A DNA stretch of 64,000 nucleotides from Stictocephala bisonia (Eukaryota > Arthropoda > Insecta > Hemiptera > Membracidae). The translations under genes and the position numbers were made by a program. Numbering within the stretch: position 1 is the stretch's first letter; every line of letters begins with the position of its first letter. The notes beneath the pieces were generated by a model, which worked only from the letters and a program-made list of their open reading frames with translations, was not told the origin of the DNA and ran no database searches. The stretch lies in assembly GCA_035578905.1 (NCBI GenBank), contig JAQJVL010000542.1, positions 310,001 to 374,000 of the forward strand, given 5' to 3'. Shown in pieces: positions 1-11,639 of this stretch.

Positions 1-253
1 AGGTTACACATGATTTCGTTTCCATAGAAATGACATTCCTGTTCGCCACCTCATATAGTATAGAGTTTCTTTATTGTTTGCAGTTATTACGTTTTCGTTA
101 GTTGGCTAACCTGACTTGAATCTGTATTCTGTACTCTATAGCATACAACAGATTAGTAGTGAAGTGATTGTTATTGTTTTGATGTGAAAATATTGAGTAG
201 TAAGCTATTGTTTACATTTAATATTTCGTGTTGTGTACAAATTGTAAAAGACT
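1..253. other. AT-rich leader upstream of the Mutator-like transposase
   Basis: No open frame of note and no recognisable repeat. It probably contains the 5' UTR and promoter of the transposase, but I see no convincing TATA box or initiator. I looked for a terminal inverted repeat partner of the hairpin downstream of the gene and found none, so the left element end probably lies outside the window or has been lost. Confidence 0.4.
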
Positions 254-2038
254 ATGGGCAGTAAAAAGAAAGTAGGAAGCCAAAGGAGTATATATAAAAA
301 GAGAAGACATGTAGGTAAGGGAACTGTAGTGAATGTTGACATAGAAACCCCTAGGCCTAGTTCAGAGCAAACTAACCTACCTACAGTTGATGGTAGTAAA
401 CCATCAAGTTCAAGAGGTAAGCTACAAAATAACTTATCCTACTATAATAATAAGAATGATTGTCTGCAATATACCTTGATTGACCTGGACAAACTCAACA
501 GTATTATTTTAGATGTAGCAGTGTGTAAAATATGCCATGGTACATTATCTGTTGATAAGAAAAATATTGCTGGCTTAGCTTGTAACATTCGACTGTCTTG
601 CTCTAACTGCGAGTTGCACAAATCATTTGACAACTGTGATAAAATAAGCCATGCAAGTACTGATACAAATAATAGTAGGCCTATGACATTTTATGACCTC
701 AACATTAGGCTTGTATATGGACTGAGAGTTATTGGAAAGGGTTACACAGCTGCTAAAGTATTGTGTGGAATTCTAAATGTTCCGCCACCTCCTACCACTT
801 ACACAAAGTATGAAAAATTCTTAGGACAAAATACAGAAGAAATGTGTGAGAAATCTATGCTTTTGGCTACTGAAGAAGCTGTTATTGCTAATGAAAACTG
901 CAGAGATCTTTCTGTGGCATTAGATGGGTCTTGGCACAAAAGAGGCCATGTGTCGCTAAATGGTGTTGTATCCCTAACTTCCATTGATACGGGGAAAGTT
1001 TTAGATATGTATTGTATGTCTAAGCATTGTTTATGCCCAGACAGATCTAAAAACATTCATGTTGCTACCTGTGCAGCAAACTATATTGGAACTAGCGGGG
1101 GGATGGAAGCGGAAGGTGCTGTACACATGTTTCAGAGGTCTATGGAGCGAGGTAACGTTCGATATGTTGAGTACTTGGGAGACGGGGATTCTAATGGTCA
1201 CAAGGCTGTGTGTGAAGCAAATCCATATGGTGAAGAGGTGGTAGTAGCAAAGCTTGAGTGTGTAGGCCACGTTCAGAAACGCATGGGGACTAGGCTTCGC
1301 ACTCTAAAAGCAAAGATGAAAGGGGTAAAGTTATCTGACGGAAAGCCTTTGTCTGGGAAGAACCGTCTTACCGATGCTGGCATTCAAAAAATTCAAACTT
1401 TCTTTGGACTGGCCATTAGGAGAAATCCTGGTAATCTAAATGAAATGAAGAAAGCTGTATGGGCAGTCTACTACCATATCCTTTCAAACAATGACAGACC
1501 AACTCACCAGCTCTGCCCAATAGGGGAATTGTCATGGTGTAAATTTAATAAATCTCGAATCCTAAATGAAGACTATGACCATACTAAGCACTTCCATCTA
1601 CCAGAACCAATCATGTTGGAAATCAAACCCATATTCCAGAGTTTATCACACCCAGACTTACTAAAGAAATGTTTGTCAGGCAAGTCACAGAATCCAAATG
1701 AATCACTGAACAATTTAATCTGGACTCGGATTCCCAAACGGACATTTGTAACCCTGCATATCCTGAAATTTGGAACATGTGAGGCAGTTTTGTCCTTCAA
1801 TGATGGTTATGTGAGTAAATGCAAACTATTAGAGCATTTAGGATTGAAGGTAGGCCAATATTGTATAGAATCCATGAAACGAGAAGACTCTGAGCGTATC
1901 CGACAATCTGACAAGGCAGCGTTGGAATTGGAAAAAAAAATCCGCCAACAAAGAACCCTTGCTAAGAGGAAGCTAGAAGATATGTATGAGGCAGAGGAAG
2001 ACCCAGACAACCCTTCTTATGGTGCTGGGCTTCACTAA
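254..2038 (+). CDS. Mutator-like (MULE) transposase, intact ORF
   Basis: An uninterrupted 594-codon frame that I recognise as the Mutator-like transposase family common in insect genomes (proteins annotated as Mutator-like transposase domain-containing). The family cuts and pastes DNA with an RNase H-fold DDE catalytic core. Visible features are a basic N-terminus (residues 3-22); a zinc-ribbon-like pair CKIC (91-94) and CSNC (116-119); the motif SVALDGSW with candidate catalytic D224; LGDGDS with D310/D312; and NPNESLN with E483. The C-terminus (545-575) is charged and probably helical. The start is the first ATG after in-frame stops and is followed by a lysine-rich tract typical of DNA-binding leaders. 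The catalytic assignments come from motif spacing only. It is the only apparently intact DNA transposase in the window. It could be an active copy, a recently dead one, or a domesticated gene; sequence alone cannot decide. Confidence 0.85.
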   Translation: MGSKKKVGSQRSIYKKRRHVGKGTVVNVDIETPRPSSEQTNLPTVDGSKPSSSRGKLQNNLSYYNNKNDCLQYTLIDLDKLNSIILDVAVCKICHGTLSVDKKNIAGLACNIRLSCSNCELHKSFDNCDKISHASTDTNNSRPMTFYDLNIRLVYGLRVIGKGYTAAKVLCGILNVPPPPTTYTKYEKFLGQNTEEMCEKSMLLATEEAVIANENCRDLSVALDGSWHKRGHVSLNGVVSLTSIDTGKVLDMYCMSKHCLCPDRSKNIHVATCAANYIGTSGGMEAEGAVHMFQRSMERGNVRYVEYLGDGDSNGHKAVCEANPYGEEVVVAKLECVGHVQKRMGTRLRTLKAKMKGVKLSDGKPLSGKNRLTDAGIQKIQTFFGLAIRRNPGNLNEMKKAVWAVYYHILSNNDRPTHQLCPIGELSWCKFNKSRILNEDYDHTKHFHLPEPIMLEIKPIFQSLSHPDLLKKCLSGKSQNPNESLNNLIWTRIPKRTFVTLHILKFGTCEAVLSFNDGYVSKCKLLEHLGLKVGQYCIESMKREDSERIRQSDKAALELEKKIRQQRTLAKRKLEDMYEAEEDPDNPSYGAGLH

Positions 2039-2116
2039 TTGTAAGTAAACTTTACTATGTTGGTAATTTTTTAGTTATTTTGAATTTTCCGAAAGTTGGG
2101 TTTTTTCATTTTTGAC

Positions 2117-2411
2117 AGCAAATATCTTGGTAACCATTTGAGATATCCTTACCAAATTTTCAGGGCTCATACATAGGACCAAATTCTAGGTCCATACACA
2201 GGGTTTTTGATTTACTTGTATTACAAACAAAAATAAAAATATTTTTGTATTCAAAATTTTATACTTAGAACAACTATTTTTTAAAAATTTATAAATTTTT
2301 TTTTCTTAAAAATAAAAACAATCCCCTGTGTACGGGCCTAGATAAAAGGTCATTCTTTCAAATAAAAAAAAAATTAGAGCTCTAGGTCACTTTTTTACAG
2401 AGATATCTGCT
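2117..2411. repeat. Imperfect long inverted repeat (hairpin) 3' of the MULE transposase
   Basis: The left arm (2117-2203) and right arm (2323-2411) are imperfect reverse complements. The outer part pairs AGCAAATATCT with the complement of AGATATCTGCT. The inner part pairs CTAGGTCCATACACAGGG with the complement of CCCTGTGTACGGGCCTAG. The loop (2204-2322) is almost pure A/T. Such foldbacks occur at the ends of MULE and foldback elements, so this may be the 3' terminal structure of the element encoding the upstream transposase. It could instead be an independent short palindromic element. The LINE directly downstream starts about 25 bp after the right arm. Confidence 0.65.
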
Positions 2412-2433
2412 TTATAGCTAACATTACGTTTAA

Positions 2434-4677
2434 ATGGCATTCGGGGTCCCCTTAAACTCTGAAACCTTAATAGACCATATATTTACTGATGTCACATCTG
2501 CTAAAGATGAAGTCATAAAATCCATTTTATCATACCATTATGACCAATCAGCAACTTATAAATTAACTATTGGAAGCAGAGACAGAGGGGCAAGGTTTAA
2601 ATTTGAAAGAAGTTTTAACAAATAAAACGTAGAAACGTTTAAGACTTTTGTAAAGCAGGAAAAATGGTGTGAAGTTTACTAGGCTCAGTGTGTTGATGAA
2701 AAGTATAACGAGTTTAGCATGCAACTGAAGTATCATTTTGAAATAGTATTCCCGAAAAAATACAAAAAAATCAGTTCGGAAAAAAAGTACAGTTATCACA
2801 AGAAGTCTTAAAACTAAAAGAACAATTTTTTATATTCCATGAAAAAACAAAAAAATTAAATTCTGACCATTTCTTAAGACAGTATTATAAAAGATTGAAG
2901 TATCAGTACAGGAAAATGATCAAGGAAGGTGAGAGTAGCAAAATACGGGAAACAATAGAAAACGCTAACAATAGAATGGAGACTGTTTGGAAGATAATTA
3001 ACGACCATAGACCGAAACCCAAGAAAGTGAATAAAAGGATTGCCATAAAAAACAGCGAAGGAAAATTAATTACAGAACCACAAGAACTATGTGACACACT
3101 TAATGCACATTTTGTCGGGATAGGAGAAAAAATTGACAAACCAGTTAATAATGTGTTTGAACTATTTAACAGAAAGCAAAACAGTTCCTCGTTTTTCCTT
3201 ACCCCTGTCACTGAAAATGAAATAAAAAGTATAATAGCAGGGATGAAAAATAAAAACTCAGCAGGGTTAGATGAAATATCACCAAAAACTTTAAAGTGCA
3301 TTAGTGAATTTGTGGCAGCACCATTATGCAGCTTGGTGAACTCCTCCTTTGTTGAAGGCAAATTTCCATCAGCCCTAAAAGTGACTAAGGTAAGGCCTAT
3401 TTTGAAAAGAGGAAAGGAGGAGTCTTGCGATAATTATAGACCAATTAGTTTGATATCAACTCTGTCTAAAGTTTTTGAAAAAGCTGTGTTGAACAGATTA
3501 TGTAGTTTTTTTTAGAAAATAACAAGATACTGTTTGAAAACCAGCATGGTTTCGTCAAGAATAGATCTACAACCAGTGCAATGCTTAGCTTAATAAACAG
3601 CATAGCTAAAGATTTGGACAGAGGGCGGTGTGTATCTGGTGTGTTTTTTGATCTGAGCAAAGCCTTCGACATGGTCAATCATGATTTGCTTCTTGAAAAA
3701 ATGTATGACCTGGGTATACGAGGAGTTGCACTAAATTGGTTCGCATCCTATTTGAAGAACAGAGAACAGCTAGTTGTGATACCTGCTGTGGATGTTGCTG
3801 GATACCTGAGACATAATGCTTCTTCCAAGTCACTGATCAAGAGAGGTGTGCCCCAGGGGTCTGTTTTGGGTCCTACCCTGTTTCTCCTCTTCATAAATAA
3901 TCTTCCCAATAGTGTCAACTCCACCAACATTTGTCTCTTTGCTGATGATATGTCACTCACAATTTCTAGGCCCTGTATTGAATCATTGGAGCAGATGGTC
4001 TTTTATGAGTCAAACAGTCTCTTGCAGTGGTGTCAAAATAATAATCTAATTTTAAATGCAATAAAACTAAACTTTTAAACTTCCGTTTATCTAATAGGGC
4101 ATCTGCAGTAAACAGTAGTGGGATATGTGTTCTTCTAGAAGACACAATTGTGAACTCTTCCCAGGATGTGAAATTCCTTGGCCTTACTTTTGATGACAAT
4201 TTAAACTACAATAAACATATTCAAGGAGTGGCCAATAAAGTCTCAATCGGAGTCTTCATCCTACGGACACTGAAAACAGTAGTGAGAAACGAGGTTCTAG
4301 TTTCAGATTACTATGGCATAATTTACCCCTATCTTTCATATGCAGTACCGGTTTGGGGAAGTGAAAGCCAAAGGTCCACTTTTTTGTTCCGCTTACAAAA
4401 GAAGGCTATAAGGGTCATCTTCTCCCTCCCCAGAAACCAATCATGCAGAGAAATATTTAGAACCAGCAAAATTTTCACATTCCCTTCCATTTATATCTTG
4501 GAGACATTACTGTTTGTTAAGAACAATGTTACAATGTTTAGTTTTCCTTCCAGTCACAGATATCAATTCCGCAATAACAATCATATTCCCATTCCTAAAC
4601 ATTCAACTTCATTAAAAAAAAAAAAAAATTCCTTTATAATGCTGTATAACTTTACAATAGTCTCCCATTATCTTTAA
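2434..4677 (+). pseudogene. LINE endonuclease (C-terminal end) and reverse transcriptase, frameshifted
   Basis: The first segment (2434-2625) reads LIDHIFTD and a degenerate SDH-type motif (SYHYDQ), the usual end of the endonuclease. The RT starts at 2895 with NYRPISLIS, and continues with DLSKAFDMVNHDLL, GVPQGSVLGP, the catalytic FADD box near 3940, and a C-terminal PVWGS / LQKKAIR region. The frame is lost near 3505-3512 in a run of eight T and again near 4065 in a short A run; in both places a single missing base explains the shift. That pattern fits either mutation or long-read homopolymer undercalling. A third break lies in an A-rich run near 4618. Confidence 0.82.
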
Positions 4678-4892
4678 AGATCGAGCAGGATCACCGTTCT
4701 TTTAAGAGGGGGGTTAAAACAATGCTCTTGGAGGAAGTAGTCTACAGCGTCCGGTAGTTTCTGGCTGGTAGTCGCTAATAAATTCCTGTGTAATGTTTTA
4801 GTTAATAATATATATTAAATTATTGTATTGACTTAGCTAATGCAAATGTATTGTTGATTTGGCCAAATAAACAAGTTTGAAGTTGAATTGGT
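2434..4892 (+). mobile_element. 5'-truncated non-LTR retrotransposon (jockey/CR1-type LINE)
   Basis: Contains the end of an apurinic-type endonuclease, a full but frameshifted reverse transcriptase, and a 3' UTR with AATAAA near 4866 ending in a short TTGAA-type repeat. There is no ORF1 and most of the endonuclease is missing, as expected for incomplete target-primed reverse transcription. The element abuts the MULE hairpin, so it may have landed in or beside that element. The clade is judged from RT motifs only. Confidence 0.8.
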
Positions 4893-6499
4893 TTTGTGTT
4901 GATTGAGTGAGTGATTGTGGTCATTATAAGAATGAGTACTCACAGTTTTCGCACAAAATTAATTAGACGTACGTGGAAGTTCGTTCATTGTAAGAAAAAT
5001 AGCCTAACCTAGGCTAAATGTAAACAATCTCTGAAAACAACTATTTAATTACTAGAACACTTTTAAATCAAATAAATAATAACAAAGGAAAAAAGAAACG
5101 CCTAATTAAACTACATTTTGAACACTTATTACAGAATAAACGAGAAAATATAATTAAAATAACAAAATTATTCAGGAAAAATATTAGAATGCACTGTTAC
5201 ACTTGGTTGATGTTACACCAAATATGTAAAATGGTGTTACCGTTGAGATAAATAAATAAATAAAAATACACACAAATTAACACAGCTGACTCGCCTTTGG
5301 GATAGCACGAATTACTTTGTTGTTTGTTTTAGTTTGTATATCTCTGTGTTTCATTTCGTTGTTCCGTGTTTCTTGTTCGTGTTCGTCTGACTGTCTTGCA
5401 TGTTTCACCACTCGCCACTCGCCAGTTCATGTTCATGTAGTCGAAGGTGTCAGGTGTCTGGCAAAAGTCTGGTAGAAGTGTTTGTAAATTTTACGTTTCT
5501 GCACGGTTGCAGAAGAAAAGTAGTTTATTTGCTGTCAATAATAGACCTTTCAATGTGAAAAGGACGTACTTATTTAACGGATAATTTACCGAGAGACAGC
5601 ACTGGCAGGATTTTCAAATGCTAATATTTTCTAAAAAAGCTCTCCAATGGGAAAACCACACAGGAATTGGATGATATGGATAAGGAAAACGATATACCTA
5701 TTTTGCTTTTCGTGTTGTCTTATTGTGACTAAAAATAGCCACCACTTCAAATTTGGCAATGAAGATTTAAAAAGCAATTGGAGAAATATGTATCTAAAAG
5801 TAAGGAGACACAAGCCAGTTACAAATTACAGAACATTAAAAAGGAATGGCTCTTCAACACTTTGAAAGGTCAGAATAATTATGTTGATTAAAAACATATC
5901 AGACATTTATTCGATAGGAAGTTGTTAAATAGAAGACAGTACTTAGAGCAGTTGTTGATGTTGACATTAGCATAAATAGAGGCTACAAAAGTAATATTTG
6001 TAAAACGTAAACTTCACTTGGGACAATAACAGACGCCCATCCATCTAAAACACACTGTGGTATTGTCCCACCCACCAACCTATTCTCGTATGGTGGTGAT
6101 TAAGTGATTTTATATTGATATAATTCATTTATTTACTCATATAAAGTGTATCATGATACATGACCATACATTTTATAAGGATTCCTGGAAAATGTTCCAG
6201 GAAACTGACACAAATTTTTATTCTTGAAAAGTTAAAATTCTGAAATTGGTAAAACTTATAGGAACCACATATTAAAGTACCAATGTGATTTATTAATGGG
6301 GGTTTGAGTAATAAAGGTTGATAAATAGTGAAAATTAGTTAAAATTCCTGTACTTTTTCTGTTCTGACAAGGATAACAATTATTAAAACTAGTAATAAAA
6401 TTAAAAATTCATGTCATGTCTTATAATACTAAACGAGGCAAATATTTTAGATTTTTAATAGGCCTCTTAGTTTCTTAGTAAATAACCTTCCGACTCGGG
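4893..6499. other. Unassigned AT-rich sequence
   Basis: Only short open frames without recognisable motifs, for example 5647-5865. No tandem repeat, splice-supported exon or element end could be supported. Some host intergenic or 5' flanking sequence may be present, and upstream exons of the coiled-coil gene could hide here, but I could not pick any out. Confidence 0.4.
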
Positions 6500-6835
6500 G
6501 TACACATAATTTCTGCGTCGATAGTCGTTACAGTGGCATCAGGAAAGTCAGGCTTTACCAAAATAGATCTAATAAAGTATAAAATGCAATCTACGATGAC
6601 GAGATCATTGAACCAATGGATGATTTTGATTATGGAGCACAACTTTGTGAGCAGGGCCGCTGACAAGGGGGGCCACTTGTCCAAATTCACCAGTCCTGTG
6701 TGGTCCTAAAGTTTTTATGTCATGATAGATGTCTTTGGCAGAAAGATTGAAAAGAGTAGTAGTAATTATTAGAAGCATATGTATTGCGTTTAAGCCTTAA
6801 ATTATTTAAGTTTATTACATTTAAAATGGTATTGG
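6500..6835 (+). repeat. Copy 1 of a dispersed repeat family (inverted relative to 39.65-39.93 kb)
   Basis: Stretches such as GATGATTTTGATTATGGAGC and TTTATGTCATGATAGATG align with the reverse complement of the region near 39.65-39.93 kb, with roughly three quarters of bases matching by eye. Copy 1 carries about 50 extra bases (6651-6700) starting with CAGGGCCGCTGA. No coding capacity. Probably a non-autonomous DNA transposon family; class unknown. Confidence 0.6.
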
Positions 6836-7073
6836 AGAAAAATTATTTTAGAAATATTATTTTTACTTATTTAATAATAGCCTATTATCAAGAAACATGT
6901 TTTTTATCTATTTGTACATCTATTATAACTCTCTTAAGTTAATTAATGTGAACTTCCATAATTATAACTAAATGCTGATTAAAAAATATTTTTATTTTAG
7001 TTAATGAAAATTTGGGGATTGGGGCCCCCAAACTAGCATGTGCCCTAGACCTCTAATCCCTCTCGGCGGCCCT
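6651..7073. repeat. Possible hAT-type non-autonomous element bounded by CAGGGCCGC inverted repeats
   Basis: Left end CAGGGCCGCTGACA and right end TCTCGGCGGCCCTG form an inverted repeat of about 14 bp with two mismatches, and both are followed inward by G-rich / C-rich blocks. CAGGG-type ends are usual for hAT elements. Against this, I see no matching 8-bp target duplication, and the dispersed repeat seems to cross the left boundary. It could be a nested or recombined copy. Confidence 0.4.
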
Positions 7074-9589
7074 GCTAAAACTAACCACCATTAGACTTTT
7101 TTATTACTAATAGTATTATTTTGTATTGTACATATTCTATTGAAACCTATTCTAAACTTGATATCTGGCAGTGACTGTACGTCATCAGATGACCGTGCGT
7201 GGTGGGACACAATCTGTCATGCATGTGCTGTCTACACACCATTTACTGTGGGTTTATGAATACCTGTTGAGCACTTCCCCAGATGATTAAAAAATACTGA
7301 TAAAGCCACCCTCGTATGGGTCTCTAGAGTTTCATGGTAAAAAAAGGAAAATAAAAATTAAGTACAAGATTTGTTATTAAAAAAGAAAAGAAAATCACAA
7401 TTTATGTTATGTACAATCTAAGTTCATGCTTTTAAGCAACAAAAGTTTCAGTTTATATAGTGCGAAATATATATGGCTTATTAAAGAAGCAAAAAAATCA
7501 TGATTAAGGCTTGCCATTACTTACTGTGGTTGTCAGATCACAAACGAACAGGCAACATTTTGTGCTTATAGGGATTAAAAGTAGTTAATGAAGGTGGGGT
7601 TTTATCATAAACACTACCAGCCAGTAAGTTGTCTGTAATGATGAGAGATTCATTAAATTCAAAACACTTAGGAAGAACAACAGTTTGTAAGGGGTTTTGG
7701 AACTTTAAAAAAAGCCTTCCTTTGTTTTAAAATATAATGTAGTGTAAACATTTGTCTTTTAGGTGCTGTGATTGAATGTTTTATGTGCTCTGTGGTTTTG
7801 ATGTATTATTATTATTATTACTATTCAATATTGCAGCAGTAACATTTGAATATACATTTTTCCAGATGGCTGTAAAATAATAAACAAAAAGAAGCTGTTC
7901 ATATCAAGTGCTAGTATATTTCAAGTTATCATTTCAAAATTGTTGTTTTATAATAATTATACTTTGTTTTTTTCCCCGGTTTAATTGTAAGTTGAGTTAT
8001 TAGTTTTATTGATATGGTTTAACTACTTCAAGTGTTTAACTAAGTTAGGGAATGTTTGTAATTTAGTCATACATTTAAGTGCCAAACTGAAAGTTTACAG
8101 TGTTGTTAACAAAAGAAGATTTCTTCTATAAATGTGAATCTATACTAAGAGTATTAAAAAGCATTGTCAAAATAATGGTAATGAAATTTTCCCTTGTGCA
8201 AAATCCATACTCTACATTGTATGGAATACACAACATAATAATAGTTTATGAGTGGAATACAAAAATTTAGTCTGTCAATTATGTTACATTTTTACATACA
8301 TTTAGAAAACTAGTTTGGATACTTTATCAGAAAAAATATAATATTTTTGTTTAAGGAGTATTTATATATTGCCCAATATTTTAAGGCTATAATTTGCTAA
8401 CATTAGCCAGCTGATCAAAACTTACTGGTTAAAAAAAGCTCTTATTAGTACATTTTTAACCAAACAATAGCAGACAGAATTAATTATGTTAAATATCTGT
8501 TGTTTACTTGTATAAATGGTTAAAAATAATATAATGATTAATATTAACAATGGTATAACAAATTACTTTCAATTTTCTCTGCTACTTATGTTATTATTTT
8601 GTATTACTACTGTACATAAATGGGAGGGCGGACGGCTTACTACCACTGTCCTTGTGTGGGAGGGGGGATGGGTGCTACAGACTTAGACTGACTTTCAAGG
8701 ATGAATATGGCTGATCAGGCAGGGTAGAAGAGTAGAAAGAAGATCATTTAGTCATTATTATCAATACCTTGTATGTATATGATTGGGTGGGTACTTTTAT
8801 GTAGAAAGATTGTCATATATTTCAGAAACATACAGGCTTTTTCCAAAGGCCAGGGCAACTACTAGAAACAGATCCTCAAATAAAAGAAAATTCACAATAT
8901 TTGTTTACTATTGCAACCCAGCCTTGCAATAATAATTACTACTTGACCCTACTGAGAGTGGGTGCGAAGGCATCGAACCCAGGTGGACAAAGAACAAATA
9001 ACAAGTAGCGGCCATAATAAGTTTTTTCAAAAGAATGAAAGTTTTCTGAAACACTTAGCTGTCGCCTATTTTAGAGTTAGTAAAATGCTTTTAGGCCTAG
9101 TCTGTGACAAATGTAAAACTTAATAAAGCATCTAAAAAAATTGTATTAGGATTTTAAATAATAACACAAAATAAAATTACAGCATTAATAATATTAATAT
9201 TACAAAATAAAATAACAATTATGAAAAGTACATTTTAAGTTCAGCATCCATGTGCCTAATCTAACAAAACGGGGAACAGCTCTATTAATTATTCTTTAAA
9301 TTAAATGACAAATGAAGACATTAAATAACAATAAAATATAAAAACCTCCTTAGAGGAAGGTGAGGCCATACCAGATATGACACACTATGCAACGGCACAT
9401 CCCCCTCCCCCAAAGAGAGCAAAGCTCCAACCTCAGGAGTCAGGAGACTCCCTTCCAGCACTACAGAAGACCAAAACCTTGCTTGGAAGCAAACACAGGG
9501 ATAACAAGAAAACCTTAAAACAAGCAGACTCAAAAGAGAACTCCTTGGATAGACACTAGGGCCCTAGCTAAGAAAGAGAGAAGGTGGGA
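7074..9589. other. Unassigned AT-rich sequence with one tRNA B-box-like motif
   Basis: No convincing coding region. On the minus strand near 8970-8982 the sequence GGGTTCGATGCC matches the internal pol III B box (GGTTCGANNCC), and a poor A-box candidate lies near 9010. This may be a decayed SINE head. The rest shows only simple A/T-rich sequence and a short ATT run near 7805. Confidence 0.35.
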
Positions 9590-9653
9590 AAACAAGTACA
9601 GTTAGGGGAAACAAAGAGGTGAACAGTCTCTCTGCTCCCCAACACCCCCTGTG

Positions 9654-11500
9654 TTACCGTTCCAAGCAGCTAGAACGAAACCCTGGTAAGGCTTCGAGTG
9701 AGAAACACAAACCTTCCAGGAAACCCTGGCAGACTGGCGATCTACAAGTAAGGCAGTAACAGGTTAAAGAAAACTCTGGTTTGCTTTTGGAGCCCAACCA
9801 CCTAAAACAAGGCTTGGCAGCCCTTTTCCCCACGGCCAAATTGACTGAATGGACTTGACAATAGACCAAATCCCCCACCTCGAAAGGATTGGGCCTATGA
9901 CCTCGGTTGTACTAAAAAGAGGAAAAAGCCAACAATACCTCAAGAAGGATTAACGCAAACAAGCAGATGAGTGTTACCTAACTTGCTACGTGGGAAAGGA
10001 ACTTCTCAATGATTTGAAAACCTTCTCAAAGGAAGGTTCTGCCACTTCAGATGACAACAACTCCAACTTTGCATTCTGACTGCGTTTGTTTAGAGAAAAC
10101 AGGTGACAAGCCCGTACCCTCTCAGCAATATACTGGTCCATGCCCTTCCAAGGAACTCCTGGCAAATCTTCATGATGGTCCTTTGAATTCCTAAATGATC
10201 GCCCACAAGAGAGGTGAGAAAATACTTATAGACCATTGGAACAAGGATGTTCAGTAGTACAACCTTGAATCCTCCTCCACAGTGAGGCCTGCAGCAGAGA
10301 ACCCCTTGGAAAATAGTGAGGGTGGGCTGCTCTCTTTTGGAGCTCATGTAAGAAAACAAGACAGCTCGGTGTCATGCTGATGATGGAAAATCAGACTATC
10401 AAAGGCAAAAGGAAAATCAAGCAGCACAGCCCCACAACAGCTGGCTAAGTCAGGTGAAGGGTAACTGGGTTCATGGTAAATGCAGAACAGAGCATCTGCT
10501 ATGAGATTCTGCATGCTACGCACATACTGGATATGAAAATTAAAAGCTAAAATGTTGACTCTCCAGCAATCAATTTTTCCAAGCTGCCAAGAATTAGTAA
10601 GTAACCAAGAGAGCACTTGGTTGTTATTCTCAAGAAGAAACCATTAACTCATAAATAGAAGAAGCTTTCTTTTCCTGTGGAGTCAAGGTACTAGAGGCAA
10701 AATCAATAGGCTGCCGAACACCATCAAAATCCTGGGATAACAACGCAGCAATGGCAGACGAAGAGGCATCAGTCTGCAAAATGAACTTAGGGGAAAAATC
10801 CAGCATCCACAGAACTAGAAGCTGCATGATAGCCTCCTTCAGAACATCAAATAACACCCTGAGAGGAAACCAGATGAACTCAGAAGGAAATTTCAGGCTT
10901 GGTAAAGGTGACTTTGTCAGGGTTAACGCTAAGGCCAGCGCTGCAAAGGTGCTTCAGAACTTCCTTCAGATGTTCTCTATGTGTTCTTAGAACGTTTAGA
11001 AAATGTGTAGACAAAGATATCATACAGATAGTTCAAGATGTAATAGAATTTCACATTGTGGAAGATGGAATCCAAAAGTCTGGTCAAAGTCTGGGCAGTC
11101 ACAGCTAAGCCCAAAGGAACACAAGTGAATGGACAAAGGTTCCAAAGAATACAGAAGCTGGTGAGATGTCTCGATTTCTTATCAAGAGGAATCTGATGAT
11201 AGGCCTGGCTGAGATCGAAAATACTAATGAACTTGGCCTTACCGAACTATTCAAACGCCAAATGTAAGCTTGGATGAAAGGATGAGTCAACAGACACATT
11301 GGCGTTCAGACGCCAATAGTTTATGACAAGCCTAGACTTCCCATTAGGCTTAGGAATCAGGAAAGCTGGACTTTCATACACTGATGAGAGGGTTCAATGA
11401 CTACCTCTTCAAAGGAGATCTTTAGTCATACATCAAAGGACTTCTATCTGCGATGGAGTAAGTTTGTATGAGCGGGAGCTCACCGGCAGACTGTCAGTCA
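9654..11500 (-). pseudogene. Gypsy pol: reverse transcriptase, RNase H, integrase
   Basis: The RT section (about 11,400-11,000) reads FLIPKPNGKSRLV, FDLSQAYHQIPLD and a degenerate catalytic box YLYD in place of YxDD. The RNase H section (10,857-10,630) reads FILQTDASSSAIAALLSQ followed by PIDFASSTLTPQEK. Then come HIQYVRSMQNLIADAL and the integrase N-terminal zinc region (10,359-10,090) with GDHLGIQRT. The 9,878-9,654 piece has GDLVYCQVHSVNLAVGKRA and RWLG, the post-core GPF-like domain. The integrase core with its DDE residues is not readable and may be deleted. The damaged YxDD box and the stops show it is dead. Confidence 0.8.
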
Positions 11501-11639
11501 AGTGAACCTGATACTCTAAAAGGTGAGTAACCCCTAGCTTGGAAGTTAACTCATCAGGAAAGCGCATAAATAAATCCCTGATTGCTTTTACCTGCTAAAG
11601 GGGAAGATGACCGACAGGATATACCTAAGATTGTTCTGC

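Noticed and set aside
5647..5865. 72-codon plus-strand frame with a hydrophobic stretch
   Set aside because: No motif or splice context, and AT-rich sequence easily yields such frames.
6475..6690. 71-codon minus-strand frame across the dispersed repeat
   Set aside because: It crosses the boundary of the inserted CAGGGCCGC block and is not conserved in the second copy.
10751..11108. Plus-strand frames across the gypsy relic
   Set aside because: They are shadows of the minus-strand RT and RNase H, which carry clear motifs.
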